Shown here: positions 36,539-46,514 of the stretch, piece after piece | How positions within the stretch are numbered: position 1 is the stretch's first letter | Layout: every line of letters starts with the position of its first letter | Source: Photobacterium atrarenae | GTDB taxonomy: Bacteria; Pseudomonadota; Gammaproteobacteria; Enterobacterales; Vibrionaceae | Length of the DNA stretch: 64,000 nt | Assembly: GCF_024380015.1 (NCBI RefSeq) | Contig: NZ_CP101509.1 | Span: 1,426,001-1,490,000 of the forward strand | Direction: 5' to 3' | Notes under the pieces: model-generated | Database searches by the model: none | What the model was told of the DNA's origin: nothing | Seen by the model: only the letters and a program-made list of their open reading frames with translations | Position numbers and translations under genes: made by a program

Positions 36539-39500
36539 ATGAATTACCAACAACTGAACAAGACCCTAATTAACTTGCTGGCAGAACTGTTGCAGCTGCC
36601 TGCTGATATTATTTCTCCGCAAACTCCTTTTAGAGAGCTGGGCATGAGCTCGGCGTTGGGAGTCGCTTTTATAGACAGGCTCGGAACTGAGTTATCACTG
36701 CCTCTTTCCAGTACGATGTTATATGACTACCCGAATGTACAAGCGCTTCAAGTCTGCCTAATGGCGATGTTGGAAGAGCGGACAGACTTGGGAGTAAATA
36801 ACGAAAAGCCGAAGGCGAGTGTGGAGAACACTGTTGGAGAAAGCAAAGCTGATGAGTCGATCGCTATTTTAGGGACTGACTGCCATGTCCCTGGGGCTGA
36901 TAGTCCGGAAGCTTTCTGGAAATTGGTTAGTGAGGCTGGAGCCAGTGTGGGGAAAGTACCCGCTGACCACTATTTTTATCAGTTTGCTCAACAAGCCGGC
37001 TTTAACTCAACCAGCGCTATCTTTAAGGCTGGTACTGTAAATACCCATGCTCAGTTTGATGCAGATTTCTTTGGTATCGCAGCCGCTGAGGCGCGCACGA
37101 TGGATCCACAGCAACGCTGGTTGCTGGAGTCATGTTGGCAAGCTATACAAAATGCGGGCATGGATCCGCAACAGCTGAAGAAAAGCAAAACAGGCGTATT
37201 TATAGGCGCAAGCGCCCAGGATTTTCAGCGCTTGCTGATGAGTGGTAATGAGCTATGTGATATTCACTCCGGAACCGGAACGGCGTTATCCGTTATCGCA
37301 GGGCGGATTGCTTACCAATTCGACTTTATCGGTCCGGCCTGGGCTGTAGATACTGCGTGTTCGTCGTCTCTTGTTGCTTTGCATCAGGCATGTCAAAGCC
37401 TTTCATCAGGCGAATGTGATTATGCATTGGTATCGGGGGTGAACCTTATTCTAGATCCTCAGTACGCCCGTTCGCTGGAAAGCGGCAATATGCTGAGTCC
37501 GTCCGGTCAGTGCCATACATTTACAGAGCTTGCTGATGGTTATGTTCGCTCTGAAGGGTACGTCACTCTATTTCTTAGTCGTACAGATATACATCATGCG
37601 ATTGCGCCGATAGCAAGGATTTGTGCCACAACGGTAAACCAGGATGGTCGCAGTAACGGCCTGACGGCACCTAATGGAATGAGTCAGCGCTTATTGGTTA
37701 CAAGTGCGTTAGAGAAAGCGGGAATTAGCCATAATCGGCTGGCTGCTTTCGAATGCCATGGTACAGGTACTCCACTGGGTGACCCGATCGAAGTCAATGC
37801 ATTGGCGAGTATATTTACCAGTGAAAATGAGCGTGAACAACCTTGCGTATTAGGCTCTGTTAAATCATGCATTGGCCACCTAGAAGCTGCTGCCGGTTTA
37901 GCCGGTGTGTTAAAGCTCGCTATGTCGCTGCATTTCAGGCAGTGGCCGGCTCAACCTATGAGTGGGGCAGTTAACTCCCGCTTGGCATTAGAGCAAAGCC
38001 GGTTGACACTTCCGCTTGAGACCCAGGCTTTGCCGCCTCAGGTGACAAACTATGGTGGTGTTAACTCCTTTGGCTTCAGTGGTACAAATGCGCACGCGAT
38101 TTTGAGCTCGGAGGTAATGGATGTGGGGGAAGCGTTTTCTCAACCTGTCTGCCAATGGCTGTATTTGAGTGCACACAGCGAGGAGTCGCTGAAGCACCAG
38201 GTTGAGCAATGGCGCCAGGCGCTTCCTGATCTTTCGTCAAAATATGGCCTGTCATTAGTGCTGGCATCAGCGCTTCGGCGCTGTGGAGCATTAGCTTGGC
38301 GAGTGGCGGTCTATTGTCCGGATTTACATTCAGCAATGGAGGCGTTACAAGAGGTTGAATACCATCATTGTTGTCAAAATGATTCAATTGATGTCACTGA
38401 TGCGGCAGTCCGCACATTTCTGAATGGCGGAGAAGTACCAAAAGTAGAAGGGACATTACCGCGAATTTGGGGCTTGCCAAAGTATTCTTTTATTCACAAA
38501 TCATATTGGCCGGAATGCATTGGTAAAGCTGTCCGTCCTGCGCGACGAGTTGATATGCGCAATTTAGGTTCCGAACGTGATCACTTATGTGAAAAAACGT
38601 GGTGGGATTCATTAGTTGTGCCTGAGGAGAAAAAAGATCCAAACGCTTCTCTGATTTCTTTGGGGGGGACATCTCTGATAGCAAGCCGGATCGCCGCAGA
38701 ATTACAACATTGCCTGGCTATCCGGATCAGCGTAACTGATGTTTTGAAAGTTCAAACGTTGGCAGGGCTTCAACAGCTGGTGGCTAAAAGTATGGCCGCT
38801 TCTCAAGTTTTGACTGCTCTGCCTCAGAATGTTGAGGTTGAGCCTGTTTTACCTGAAGTTGCATTTCCGCTAACCGACATGCAGATGGCGTATTGGCTCG
38901 GGCGTGGTGAAGGCGTTTCCGGCCGGATGCCGATACAGATTTTCTTCGAGCTTGAGGCAGAATCGCTGGATGTTGAGCGTTTACGGGCGGCATGGAGAAC
39001 CGTTATTCAACGCCATCCTAGTATGCAATCGGTTGTGACCAAAGATGGCCAGCAAAAAGTCATTGCTGCGGCAGAGCAACCTCATTTCGTGTGTGAAAGA
39101 CTTGAACAGTCTGTTGCAGAATGCCATCAGTTTATTGAACAGCGTCGGGAAACGCTTTGGGCATCATCCCGAAACCTTGAGCAGTGGCCTCAGCACTTTG
39201 TATATGTTTATCAGTGTCATGATAAACATATAATTCATTTCTTGTTTGATGGATGGTGTATTGATGGCGCCAGCTACGAGATTTTTTTCAGAGAATTGCT
39301 GGCTTTATATCAAAACCCTGACGTTGATCTTCCGGAAATAGAGCTGACTTTTTCTCGTTATATTAAAGTGCTGTCTGAGCTTGAAAATACTGAGGAAATG
39401 ACCAGGGCAAAGCAGTATTGGGAGAAAAAGTTGCCTGAACTCTACCCGGCACCAGCCTTGCCTCATGCAATAAAAGCTGAGGATATCGGAAAGAGTGTCA

Positions 39501-42073
39501 TGAAGCGTCATCGGCTGTTCCTTTCCAGTGAACAGTGGCAACAGTTCCAAATACAGGGAAGAACACATCAATTGACACCGTCAAGTGCTCTTATGGCAGC
39601 TTATGCCCTTGTATTATCACGCTGGAGTCAACATCAGAATATTACGCTGAACGTCCCGCGTTTCAATCGTTATCCTCTTCATCCTCAGGTCAATGACATT
39701 ATAGGTGAATTTGCATCGTTCACCCTGCTGCCTTGTCAGCGAAATAAACAAGATTCCTTTGTTGATTATGCCCAGCGTATGCAGCAGACATTGTGGGAAC
39801 AGTTGGAGCACGGGTTGGTGAGTGGTGTTCAGTTGCTACGCGATCTTGGTAACAACGTCATGATGCCTTATGTGTTTACCACTATGCCTGATCATCAAGA
39901 GGAGACCTTGCACGATCATCTTGGCAAACTGGGGAAGATTACTGAAATGCGAACCCAGACACCGCAAGTCTGGATTGATTGCCAGTACTGGGTATCAGCT
40001 GCCGGGGTTGAGCTTACTTGGGATGTTCTGGAAGAGAGGTTTCCACCGTTGCTGGTTGATGAAATGTTCTCAGCTTTTACTTCGCTGGTGGAGAATCTGT
40101 GTTCGGGTGAAGGATGGACTCAGAAAGCAACACTTTCGCTGCCAGAACGTCAAAAGAAAATGATTCAGACCATTAATGCAACAGAAGCATCTCTACCTGT
40201 TCCGTCTCTGTTTGAGATGTTTGAGCAGCAGGCGCTTACTTCCCTTCATGCCGATGCGCTGATCACTTCAGGAGAAAAATGGACTTATGCGCGTTTGCTT
40301 TCAATCGCAGAAAAAATCGCGGCGACTTTGCCTGAAGATGCCGAAAGTATTGCGATCTGCATGCGGAAAACGCCGTTATTTGTAGCTTCCATATTGGCTG
40401 TGCTGCGTCAGGGGATGGCTTATGTGCCGATTGATTCTGAGCAACCGCAACAGCGTCGTACGGAAATACTGACAGACAGTGGTGCAAGTTTGCTGCTTAT
40501 TGATAAAGAAAATGCTGAGCTTGATTGGTCATCTTCCGTATCGCCGTTAGTTGTTAGTGAACTTAGTCTTAACGGGCAGGTATTACCAGTGCCCGGAAAA
40601 AGCATTAATCGGGAAGGGCTGGCTTACATTCTCTATACCTCTGGCTCAACGGGGAAACCCAAAGGTGTTGAAATAACAAACCAGGGAATTTGTAACCGCA
40701 TTCATGATCTGAAAGCGCGATTTGAGTTTACCGAACAAGATCGCACCATGAGCATATCTGCTTTTCACCATGATATGTCGGTCTTTGACCTGTTCATTAC
40801 CTTATCTTCTGGGGGGGCACTGGTTATGCCGGATGCTGAAGATAAACGTGAGCCAAGTGCTTGGCTTGACATGATGAACACGCATAAGGTTACGGCTTGG
40901 AACTCAGTTCCGGCATTTATGAATATGCTTGTAAGTGCTTGTGAACAGGCATCTAAGCCACTTCCAGATACCCTGAGACTGGTCTCCATGGGAGGCGATT
41001 GGATAGAGTCCTCATTGGTGAAAACATTGCTTGAGCAGCTTCCGGGTTGCCGTTTTGTTAGTGTGGGGGGCCCGACTGAAGTATCTCTGCTCGATATTAT
41101 TCATGAAATTTCCAGTAAGGAAGTCATGGTAAACAAGGCTATTCCTTATGGCGCTCCAGCCTTAAATGCCCGCCAGTATATTGTGAATGAGCTTTTGGAA
41201 ATCTGTCCTGAAGGCGTTATTGGTGAAATAGTCCATGCAGGGGTAGGTATTACCCCTGGATACCGTAACCTGCCGGAACTGACTGCGGAGCGTGTGCTAA
41301 CGAATAGCTATGGAGCGCTTCCTGAGGGGGAGGAGCGAATTTTGTGTTCTGGCGATCTCGGCTATCGCCGCCATGATGGCGAGTTGCAGTTTGTAGGACG
41401 TAAAGACTTCCAGGTGAAAATTAACGGGCAACGTATAGAACTTGGTGAAATTGAAGCTCAGTGCAAGCAATTACAAGGAGTAAGACAAGCAATCGCCTTG
41501 GTGTTGAATGTGAATAACAGCCCGTACATTGGGGTGGCTCTGGTTAGCCCTTGTTCTGATTTATATCACAAGTTGGCCGACTTACGACGCGATCTGGGGG
41601 ATTGTTTACCGGAACATATGTTGCCTCGCCGATTTGTTGTTTTGCCTTACCTGCCCGTGACGGTGAACGGCAAGGTCGATCGCCGAGAGCTCGAAAACCA
41701 ATTAGCCAACGCGAACATTGAAACTTCTGCGGCAGAGAGGAGCTTGAGTCAGCTGGAAAGCTTAATTGCTGACGAATGGAAAGTGTTGTTACAGGTCGAG
41801 ACAGTGACCTCTAATGATAACTTTTTCTTATTAGGCGGCGATTCACTAAAGGCAGTGGCACTCAATGCCCGCTTAACTGTAATGACCGGCGAAGAAAAGC
41901 CGGTTTCCCACATATTTGCCAATCCAGTTTTGAAACAACTGGCCAGTAGTTATGGCAGTCAACCAGAGCAAGACAGTAGTACTTTGTCAGCTATTGCAAG
42001 GGGACAGCGTCGCCGCAGACGTCAAAACAAAGTCAAACAATATTCAATGTCTGAGGTAAAGATTAATGAATAA
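36539..42073 (+). CDS. hybrid PKS-NRPS, ACP-KS-(AT-less)-ACP-Cy-A-PCP
   Basis: An 1844-residue synthase. An N-terminal ACP (Ser38 in GMSSA) is followed by KS (about 105-530) with Cys274, His407 and His447. The KS-AT linker (LSAHSEES) and the post-AT linker (LPKYSFIHKSYWPE) are both present, but no acyltransferase lies between them. ACP2 has Ser712 in LGGTSL. Cy starts near 775 with Asp904-x4-Asp909. A (about 1225-1700) has code DMFNSGVLL(K), not cysteine-like. PCP Ser is 1769. Malonyl units must come from an AT in trans, perhaps those of the first or fourth synthase. It starts three bases after the previous stop with GGAG upstream. Confidence 0.9.
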   Translation: MNYQQLNKTLINLLAELLQLPADIISPQTPFRELGMSSALGVAFIDRLGTELSLPLSSTMLYDYPNVQALQVCLMAMLEERTDLGVNNEKPKASVENTVGESKADESIAILGTDCHVPGADSPEAFWKLVSEAGASVGKVPADHYFYQFAQQAGFNSTSAIFKAGTVNTHAQFDADFFGIAAAEARTMDPQQRWLLESCWQAIQNAGMDPQQLKKSKTGVFIGASAQDFQRLLMSGNELCDIHSGTGTALSVIAGRIAYQFDFIGPAWAVDTACSSSLVALHQACQSLSSGECDYALVSGVNLILDPQYARSLESGNMLSPSGQCHTFTELADGYVRSEGYVTLFLSRTDIHHAIAPIARICATTVNQDGRSNGLTAPNGMSQRLLVTSALEKAGISHNRLAAFECHGTGTPLGDPIEVNALASIFTSENEREQPCVLGSVKSCIGHLEAAAGLAGVLKLAMSLHFRQWPAQPMSGAVNSRLALEQSRLTLPLETQALPPQVTNYGGVNSFGFSGTNAHAILSSEVMDVGEAFSQPVCQWLYLSAHSEESLKHQVEQWRQALPDLSSKYGLSLVLASALRRCGALAWRVAVYCPDLHSAMEALQEVEYHHCCQNDSIDVTDAAVRTFLNGGEVPKVEGTLPRIWGLPKYSFIHKSYWPECIGKAVRPARRVDMRNLGSERDHLCEKTWWDSLVVPEEKKDPNASLISLGGTSLIASRIAAELQHCLAIRISVTDVLKVQTLAGLQQLVAKSMAASQVLTALPQNVEVEPVLPEVAFPLTDMQMAYWLGRGEGVSGRMPIQIFFELEAESLDVERLRAAWRTVIQRHPSMQSVVTKDGQQKVIAAAEQPHFVCERLEQSVAECHQFIEQRRETLWASSRNLEQWPQHFVYVYQCHDKHIIHFLFDGWCIDGASYEIFFRELLALYQNPDVDLPEIELTFSRYIKVLSELENTEEMTRAKQYWEKKLPELYPAPALPHAIKAEDIGKSVMKRHRLFLSSEQWQQFQIQGRTHQLTPSSALMAAYALVLSRWSQHQNITLNVPRFNRYPLHPQVNDIIGEFASFTLLPCQRNKQDSFVDYAQRMQQTLWEQLEHGLVSGVQLLRDLGNNVMMPYVFTTMPDHQEETLHDHLGKLGKITEMRTQTPQVWIDCQYWVSAAGVELTWDVLEERFPPLLVDEMFSAFTSLVENLCSGEGWTQKATLSLPERQKKMIQTINATEASLPVPSLFEMFEQQALTSLHADALITSGEKWTYARLLSIAEKIAATLPEDAESIAICMRKTPLFVASILAVLRQGMAYVPIDSEQPQQRRTEILTDSGASLLLIDKENAELDWSSSVSPLVVSELSLNGQVLPVPGKSINREGLAYILYTSGSTGKPKGVEITNQGICNRIHDLKARFEFTEQDRTMSISAFHHDMSVFDLFITLSSGGALVMPDAEDKREPSAWLDMMNTHKVTAWNSVPAFMNMLVSACEQASKPLPDTLRLVSMGGDWIESSLVKTLLEQLPGCRFVSVGGPTEVSLLDIIHEISSKEVMVNKAIPYGAPALNARQYIVNELLEICPEGVIGEIVHAGVGITPGYRNLPELTAERVLTNSYGALPEGEERILCSGDLGYRRHDGELQFVGRKDFQVKINGQRIELGEIEAQCKQLQGVRQAIALVLNVNNSPYIGVALVSPCSDLYHKLADLRRDLGDCLPEHMLPRRFVVLPYLPVTVNGKVDRRELENQLANANIETSAAERSLSQLESLIADEWKVLLQVETVTSNDNFFLLGGDSLKAVALNARLTVMTGEEKPVSHIFANPVLKQLASSYGSQPEQDSSTLSAIARGQRRRRRQNKVKQYSMSEVKINE

Positions 42074-45000
42074 TAGTGATGCTATCGCCGTTATCGGGTT
42101 TGCCGCTCGTGTGCCGGGAGCTGAAACTGCAGAAGAATTTTGGCACAACATAAAATATGGAAAATGTGCAATTGAAATCGTTGATGAGCTGGTGGGAAAT
42201 AATGCACCTGATTACGTCAATAAAAAGTTTCCATTAAAAGATGCGACCTGTTTTGATGCGGCGCATTTTGGTATTTCGCCTGCTGAAGCGAAGATGATGG
42301 ATCCTCAACAACGAGTATTTCTGGAAATATGCTGGCATGCTTTGGAACATGCTGGATACGGTCAATCCGATGATACGTTTAATACCGGTGTTTTTGCCTG
42401 TGCAGGATACAATGATTATGCGACGAAGCATGTAAAGCCGCAAAGTTATCAACAAGGTGGGGCAGAGTATTTCCGTATGCTGGTTAACTGCGATAAGGAT
42501 TTTATTGCGACTAAAACTGCCTATCACTTGAACCTCAAAGGACCTGCAATTTGTGTTCAGAGTGCCTGCTCGAGTGGTTTGCTCGCTGTACATCTGGCTG
42601 TTCAGTCTCTGTTGCAGGGTGAGAGTGATATGGCTCTGGCTGGTGGTGCGGCAGTGTGTCTGGACCTTGACTTAGGTTATGCCGCCGAGCCTGGAGGACC
42701 GATGTCTCCGACAGGAAAAGTGGCTCCGTTTGATGCGTCAGCCGACGGTATAATTGGTGGTAATGGTACAGCGGCAGTGGTACTGAAGCGCCTTGACGAT
42801 GCTATCGAAAACGGAGATACCATCCATGCTGTAATTCATGCTACAGCGGCAAATAACGATGGTGCTGACAAGGCGGGATTGGCGGCTCCGAGTGTAAAAG
42901 GGCAAACCGCAGTGCTTGCAGAAGCATTGGCATTAAGTGGCCTGAATGCAGAGGATATCCGGTATATTGAAACGCATGGTACAGGTACGCGCTTAGGGGA
43001 TCCCATTGAGTTTGAAAGTATTCGGAAAATATATGGTGACGCTTCTCAAAAATGCTATCTGGGAAGTGCTAAAGCCAATATAGGACACCTGAATACAGTT
43101 TCTGGCGTGATTGGCTTGATCAAAGCTATTTTTACCGTCAGGGATCGCCAGATCGCACCGCTTTGTAATTTCACTCAGCCGAATCCTGAATTGCCAATGG
43201 AAGGAAGCCGTTTCCATTTTAATCAGCATTGTCTGGATTGGGATGAAGATCAGTCGTTACCCTTTGCTGCAATTAGCGCATTTGGTATTGGTGGCACCAA
43301 TGTTCATGCCATTATTAGTGGCCCACCGACAGTACAGCGTCATGCGTTACCTGAACAAGAGCAACCACATGTTCTGTGTTGGTCAGCAGGTACCGAGTTG
43401 CAAGCGAACGAGCAGCGACACGCTTTAGCGCAATATCTACGTGAGTTTCCTGGCAGTTTGGCTAATGCGGAATATACCCTGTTGTCAGGGCGCCGACACT
43501 TGGCTGAAAGGCAGGCTGCGTTGCTAAACCCAAAGCAACATTCCGACCAATGGCTAACCGCAAATAGTGTATTGCGCTCTGCTCGAACAGATAAGAGTAA
43601 AAAAAGGGATGTGGTGTTTCTTTTCCCAGGCCAGGGAAGTCAGTTTGCGGGAATGGGAGAAAGTTTATACAGGCAAGAGAGTGCCTTTCGTGAGCGAGTC
43701 GATTTTGCGGCGAGCTACCTGCAATCACGATTAGGCTATGACATACGAACAGTCATGTTTGGTCATGACGATGAAGTGCTCAGGGCAACCCTGAATACGC
43801 AATTAAGCCTATTTATCGTTGAATATGGGGTAGCAGAATTATTGATTCAAAAAGGCATTAAACCGATCGCAATGCTTGGACACAGCATAGGTGAATATGT
43901 TGCTGCTGCTCTTGCTGGTGTGATGTCGTTTGAGGAAGCGTTACAGCTTGTTTATGAGCGAGGTTCTTTGGTAAGCGGCTTGCCTGGAGCCGCGATGTTG
44001 TCAGTGTCATGTTCGCAGCAACAAATTACCCCGCTGTTAGACTCCCGGTTCTCTGTAGCGGTTATCAACCGTGCTGATCGTTGCGTTATCTCTGGCGAAC
44101 CTAATGATATTGAGGCGTTAGCTCTGCAACTATGGGAGCAAAATGTCGACAGCGTGCGCCTGAATGTTTCTCATGGATTCCATTCTCATTTGTTAGAGCC
44201 CGTTTTGGACTCTTTCAGGCAGTGTTGTGAAAAAATCCACTTCAAATCACCTCGTATACCCGTGTTTAGCAATGTAACGGGACAGTTACATGAGCCGGAA
44301 CTTGCGGTCTCTGCGGAATATTGGGTAAGACATCTGCGGGAAACAGTGTGCTTTAGCGATAATATGCACTTGATGGAAATGTTGTATCCGGAAGCGCAGA
44401 CTATTGAGGCTGGCCCCGGGACTGTATTGTCTAACCTAGTCCGCTCACAGTGTAGGGAACACAATATTGAAACAGTACAGACGTTGAGTTCATATCTGCA
44501 GCAGGAAGAAGATTGGTTGATCAGCCAGGCTCGCCTTTGGGTTGAAGGATGGGACATTTCACCTGTTGTGGTCGAATCTGGTCAGCGCATTCCGTTGCCA
44601 TTGTATCCGTTTGTGCGTGAAGAACATATGTTGCCAGCGGTGAAGTCTCATGAAAATTGTGATGAAGTACAGCCAGAGCAGGAGCTGCTGCCGGAATCTG
44701 AATGGATAAAGACGGTAAAGTGGTCGCAAGTACCGTCATGGTCTTTGCAACAAGAAGAGAGTGCTGGGGAATTACAAAATGTTCTTTGTTTCTTGCCTGC
44801 CGATGAAAATTTAGTCGAAGGGATCCAGGTCCAACCTGCTGAATATTTCGAAAGTACGTCGCAAGGCTTTTATATTGACCCGACTCAACCTGAGCATTTC
44901 AGCGAACTGTTTAATCGGTTAGGTTCGCGGCTTGATGATTGCCAGAACGTTATTTTTGCCTGGCCAATGCAGGTATCGGATCGGCAGTTTGAGGAAGGAA

Positions 45001-46514
45001 AGCAACTGAGTTATGACGCTTTAGTCTATCTATCCCGTGAATTAATCCAACGCCAGTGGCAAGGGCAATTTACCTTGGTGGTTCCAGCATTACATAGCGT
45101 CGTTGGTTGTGAGGTCCTGAATCCGATTGGCGCGTTATCTATTGGTGTTGCAAGAAATTTATCGCTTGAGAATCAATCAATCTCGGTAAATACAATTGAG
45201 TTAGATCAATCTATCAACTGGCCAATGATTAACAAGCTTGCGTTTGCTGCGCCTGTTCGGGGGGATGATTTTTCCTATGTTGCAGAACGGTTTGGGCGAT
45301 TGTGGCGTAAAGAGTGGGTTTCTGTGTCGTTGGACTCTCAAGGCCGAATGGGTCCACATTTAGGTAATCGCCCGGAAGACAAGAATAATGTTGTATTGCT
45401 GTTCGGTGGAACTGGCGGTATTGGGCTCCAGCTTGCGCATCATCTCGCGGGCCAGGCCGAACATTTGGTGTTGACGGGACGAGCATCTTACGAAGAACTC
45501 GAAAAGCGTTCGGCATTTGTTGCGCTTAAATCGTTTTTGGAGCAGTCGAAAACGTCGCTGAGTTATTACCAGTGTGATCTTGGTGATTCTGATTCTCTAA
45601 ACACATTGTTCGCTTCGATTAAATCCAAGCATAGCTCGGTAGACAGTGCCTGGCTCCTGACGAGCCGATATATCAATCAGGATCTAGAGCAACTCGACCC
45701 GCTCAATGCGGACAGCAATGTTCACTGTAAAGCTCGGGCGGCCTGGTATCTCAGAGAAAAGTTAAGCCAAGTTCATTGCCGTAATCTGGTTTTGTTCTCA
45801 TCTATTACTTCAGAAATTTCCGGTGTTGGTTGTGCTGATTATGGCGCGGCAAATATGTTTTTAAATGCGCTGGCGGAAGAACAGACATCTTTGCCTAAGA
45901 TTCAGACTATCGCGTGGGATGCATGGCAACCAGTTGGTGAGTTAGGGCAAAGTCTGGATGCGTCGGAAGAGCTGTTCCGAGATAGTTTGTTGGGTGCGGT
46001 TACCGTTGAGCAAGGCATTTCGATCATGGTTGCATTAATGAGGTTATCACTGCCGTATTCTGTGGTATCTCCCCTGGGGATGGATAAGCGACAAGCCATG
46101 TTGACTCAGGTACTGAGTCAAGACAAAGCGGGTTTATCGGTTGTCGCTCTTGGTGAGGACACGGGTTCACAGTCAGATCTTGAACGTTGCTTATGCCTGA
46201 TTTTTGCAGAAGCCCTGGGTCTGAATTCCGTCAATGTCACTGGTGACTTCCTGCAATTGGGCGGTGATTCATTAGCTGCGGTCCGTATGGTTTCTAAGTT
46301 AAGGAGTATCTATAAGACGGAGATGGGATTGGCTGATTTTATTCGGTGCAGAACGCCCAGGCAGTTGGCTACGGAACTCGCAGATACGGCACAGGCCGAA
46401 AGAATATCCTCTCTGTATTTGAAATTAAATCAGATGAGTAGCGAAGAAAAACGTGGGCTAGCCCAGTCAATCCAATATAAGAATAACCAGCCCCAAGAGG
46501 TAGTGTCGGAATGA
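42066..46514 (+). CDS. type I PKS module, KS-AT-KR-ACP
   Basis: A 1482-residue module. KS (1-430) has Cys168 (ACSSG), His304 and His341. AT (about 515-810) shows PGQGSQFAGMG, GHSIGEY (Ser607) and HGFHSH, predicting malonyl-CoA. KR (about 1105-1290) has FGGTGGIG and a Ser/Tyr/Asn set (SSITSE, DYGAAN), but the segment that normally reads HAAG..LDD is replaced by LLTSRYINQD, so stereochemistry cannot be predicted. No DH or ER is present, so a beta-hydroxy unit is expected. ACP Ser is 1402 in LGGDSL. It overlaps the preceding gene by eight bases; GAGG lies about ten bases upstream. Confidence 0.92.
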   Translation: MNNSDAIAVIGFAARVPGAETAEEFWHNIKYGKCAIEIVDELVGNNAPDYVNKKFPLKDATCFDAAHFGISPAEAKMMDPQQRVFLEICWHALEHAGYGQSDDTFNTGVFACAGYNDYATKHVKPQSYQQGGAEYFRMLVNCDKDFIATKTAYHLNLKGPAICVQSACSSGLLAVHLAVQSLLQGESDMALAGGAAVCLDLDLGYAAEPGGPMSPTGKVAPFDASADGIIGGNGTAAVVLKRLDDAIENGDTIHAVIHATAANNDGADKAGLAAPSVKGQTAVLAEALALSGLNAEDIRYIETHGTGTRLGDPIEFESIRKIYGDASQKCYLGSAKANIGHLNTVSGVIGLIKAIFTVRDRQIAPLCNFTQPNPELPMEGSRFHFNQHCLDWDEDQSLPFAAISAFGIGGTNVHAIISGPPTVQRHALPEQEQPHVLCWSAGTELQANEQRHALAQYLREFPGSLANAEYTLLSGRRHLAERQAALLNPKQHSDQWLTANSVLRSARTDKSKKRDVVFLFPGQGSQFAGMGESLYRQESAFRERVDFAASYLQSRLGYDIRTVMFGHDDEVLRATLNTQLSLFIVEYGVAELLIQKGIKPIAMLGHSIGEYVAAALAGVMSFEEALQLVYERGSLVSGLPGAAMLSVSCSQQQITPLLDSRFSVAVINRADRCVISGEPNDIEALALQLWEQNVDSVRLNVSHGFHSHLLEPVLDSFRQCCEKIHFKSPRIPVFSNVTGQLHEPELAVSAEYWVRHLRETVCFSDNMHLMEMLYPEAQTIEAGPGTVLSNLVRSQCREHNIETVQTLSSYLQQEEDWLISQARLWVEGWDISPVVVESGQRIPLPLYPFVREEHMLPAVKSHENCDEVQPEQELLPESEWIKTVKWSQVPSWSLQQEESAGELQNVLCFLPADENLVEGIQVQPAEYFESTSQGFYIDPTQPEHFSELFNRLGSRLDDCQNVIFAWPMQVSDRQFEEGKQLSYDALVYLSRELIQRQWQGQFTLVVPALHSVVGCEVLNPIGALSIGVARNLSLENQSISVNTIELDQSINWPMINKLAFAAPVRGDDFSYVAERFGRLWRKEWVSVSLDSQGRMGPHLGNRPEDKNNVVLLFGGTGGIGLQLAHHLAGQAEHLVLTGRASYEELEKRSAFVALKSFLEQSKTSLSYYQCDLGDSDSLNTLFASIKSKHSSVDSAWLLTSRYINQDLEQLDPLNADSNVHCKARAAWYLREKLSQVHCRNLVLFSSITSEISGVGCADYGAANMFLNALAEEQTSLPKIQTIAWDAWQPVGELGQSLDASEELFRDSLLGAVTVEQGISIMVALMRLSLPYSVVSPLGMDKRQAMLTQVLSQDKAGLSVVALGEDTGSQSDLERCLCLIFAEALGLNSVNVTGDFLQLGGDSLAAVRMVSKLRSIYKTEMGLADFIRCRTPRQLATELADTAQAERISSLYLKLNQMSSEEKRGLAQSIQYKNNQPQEVVSE

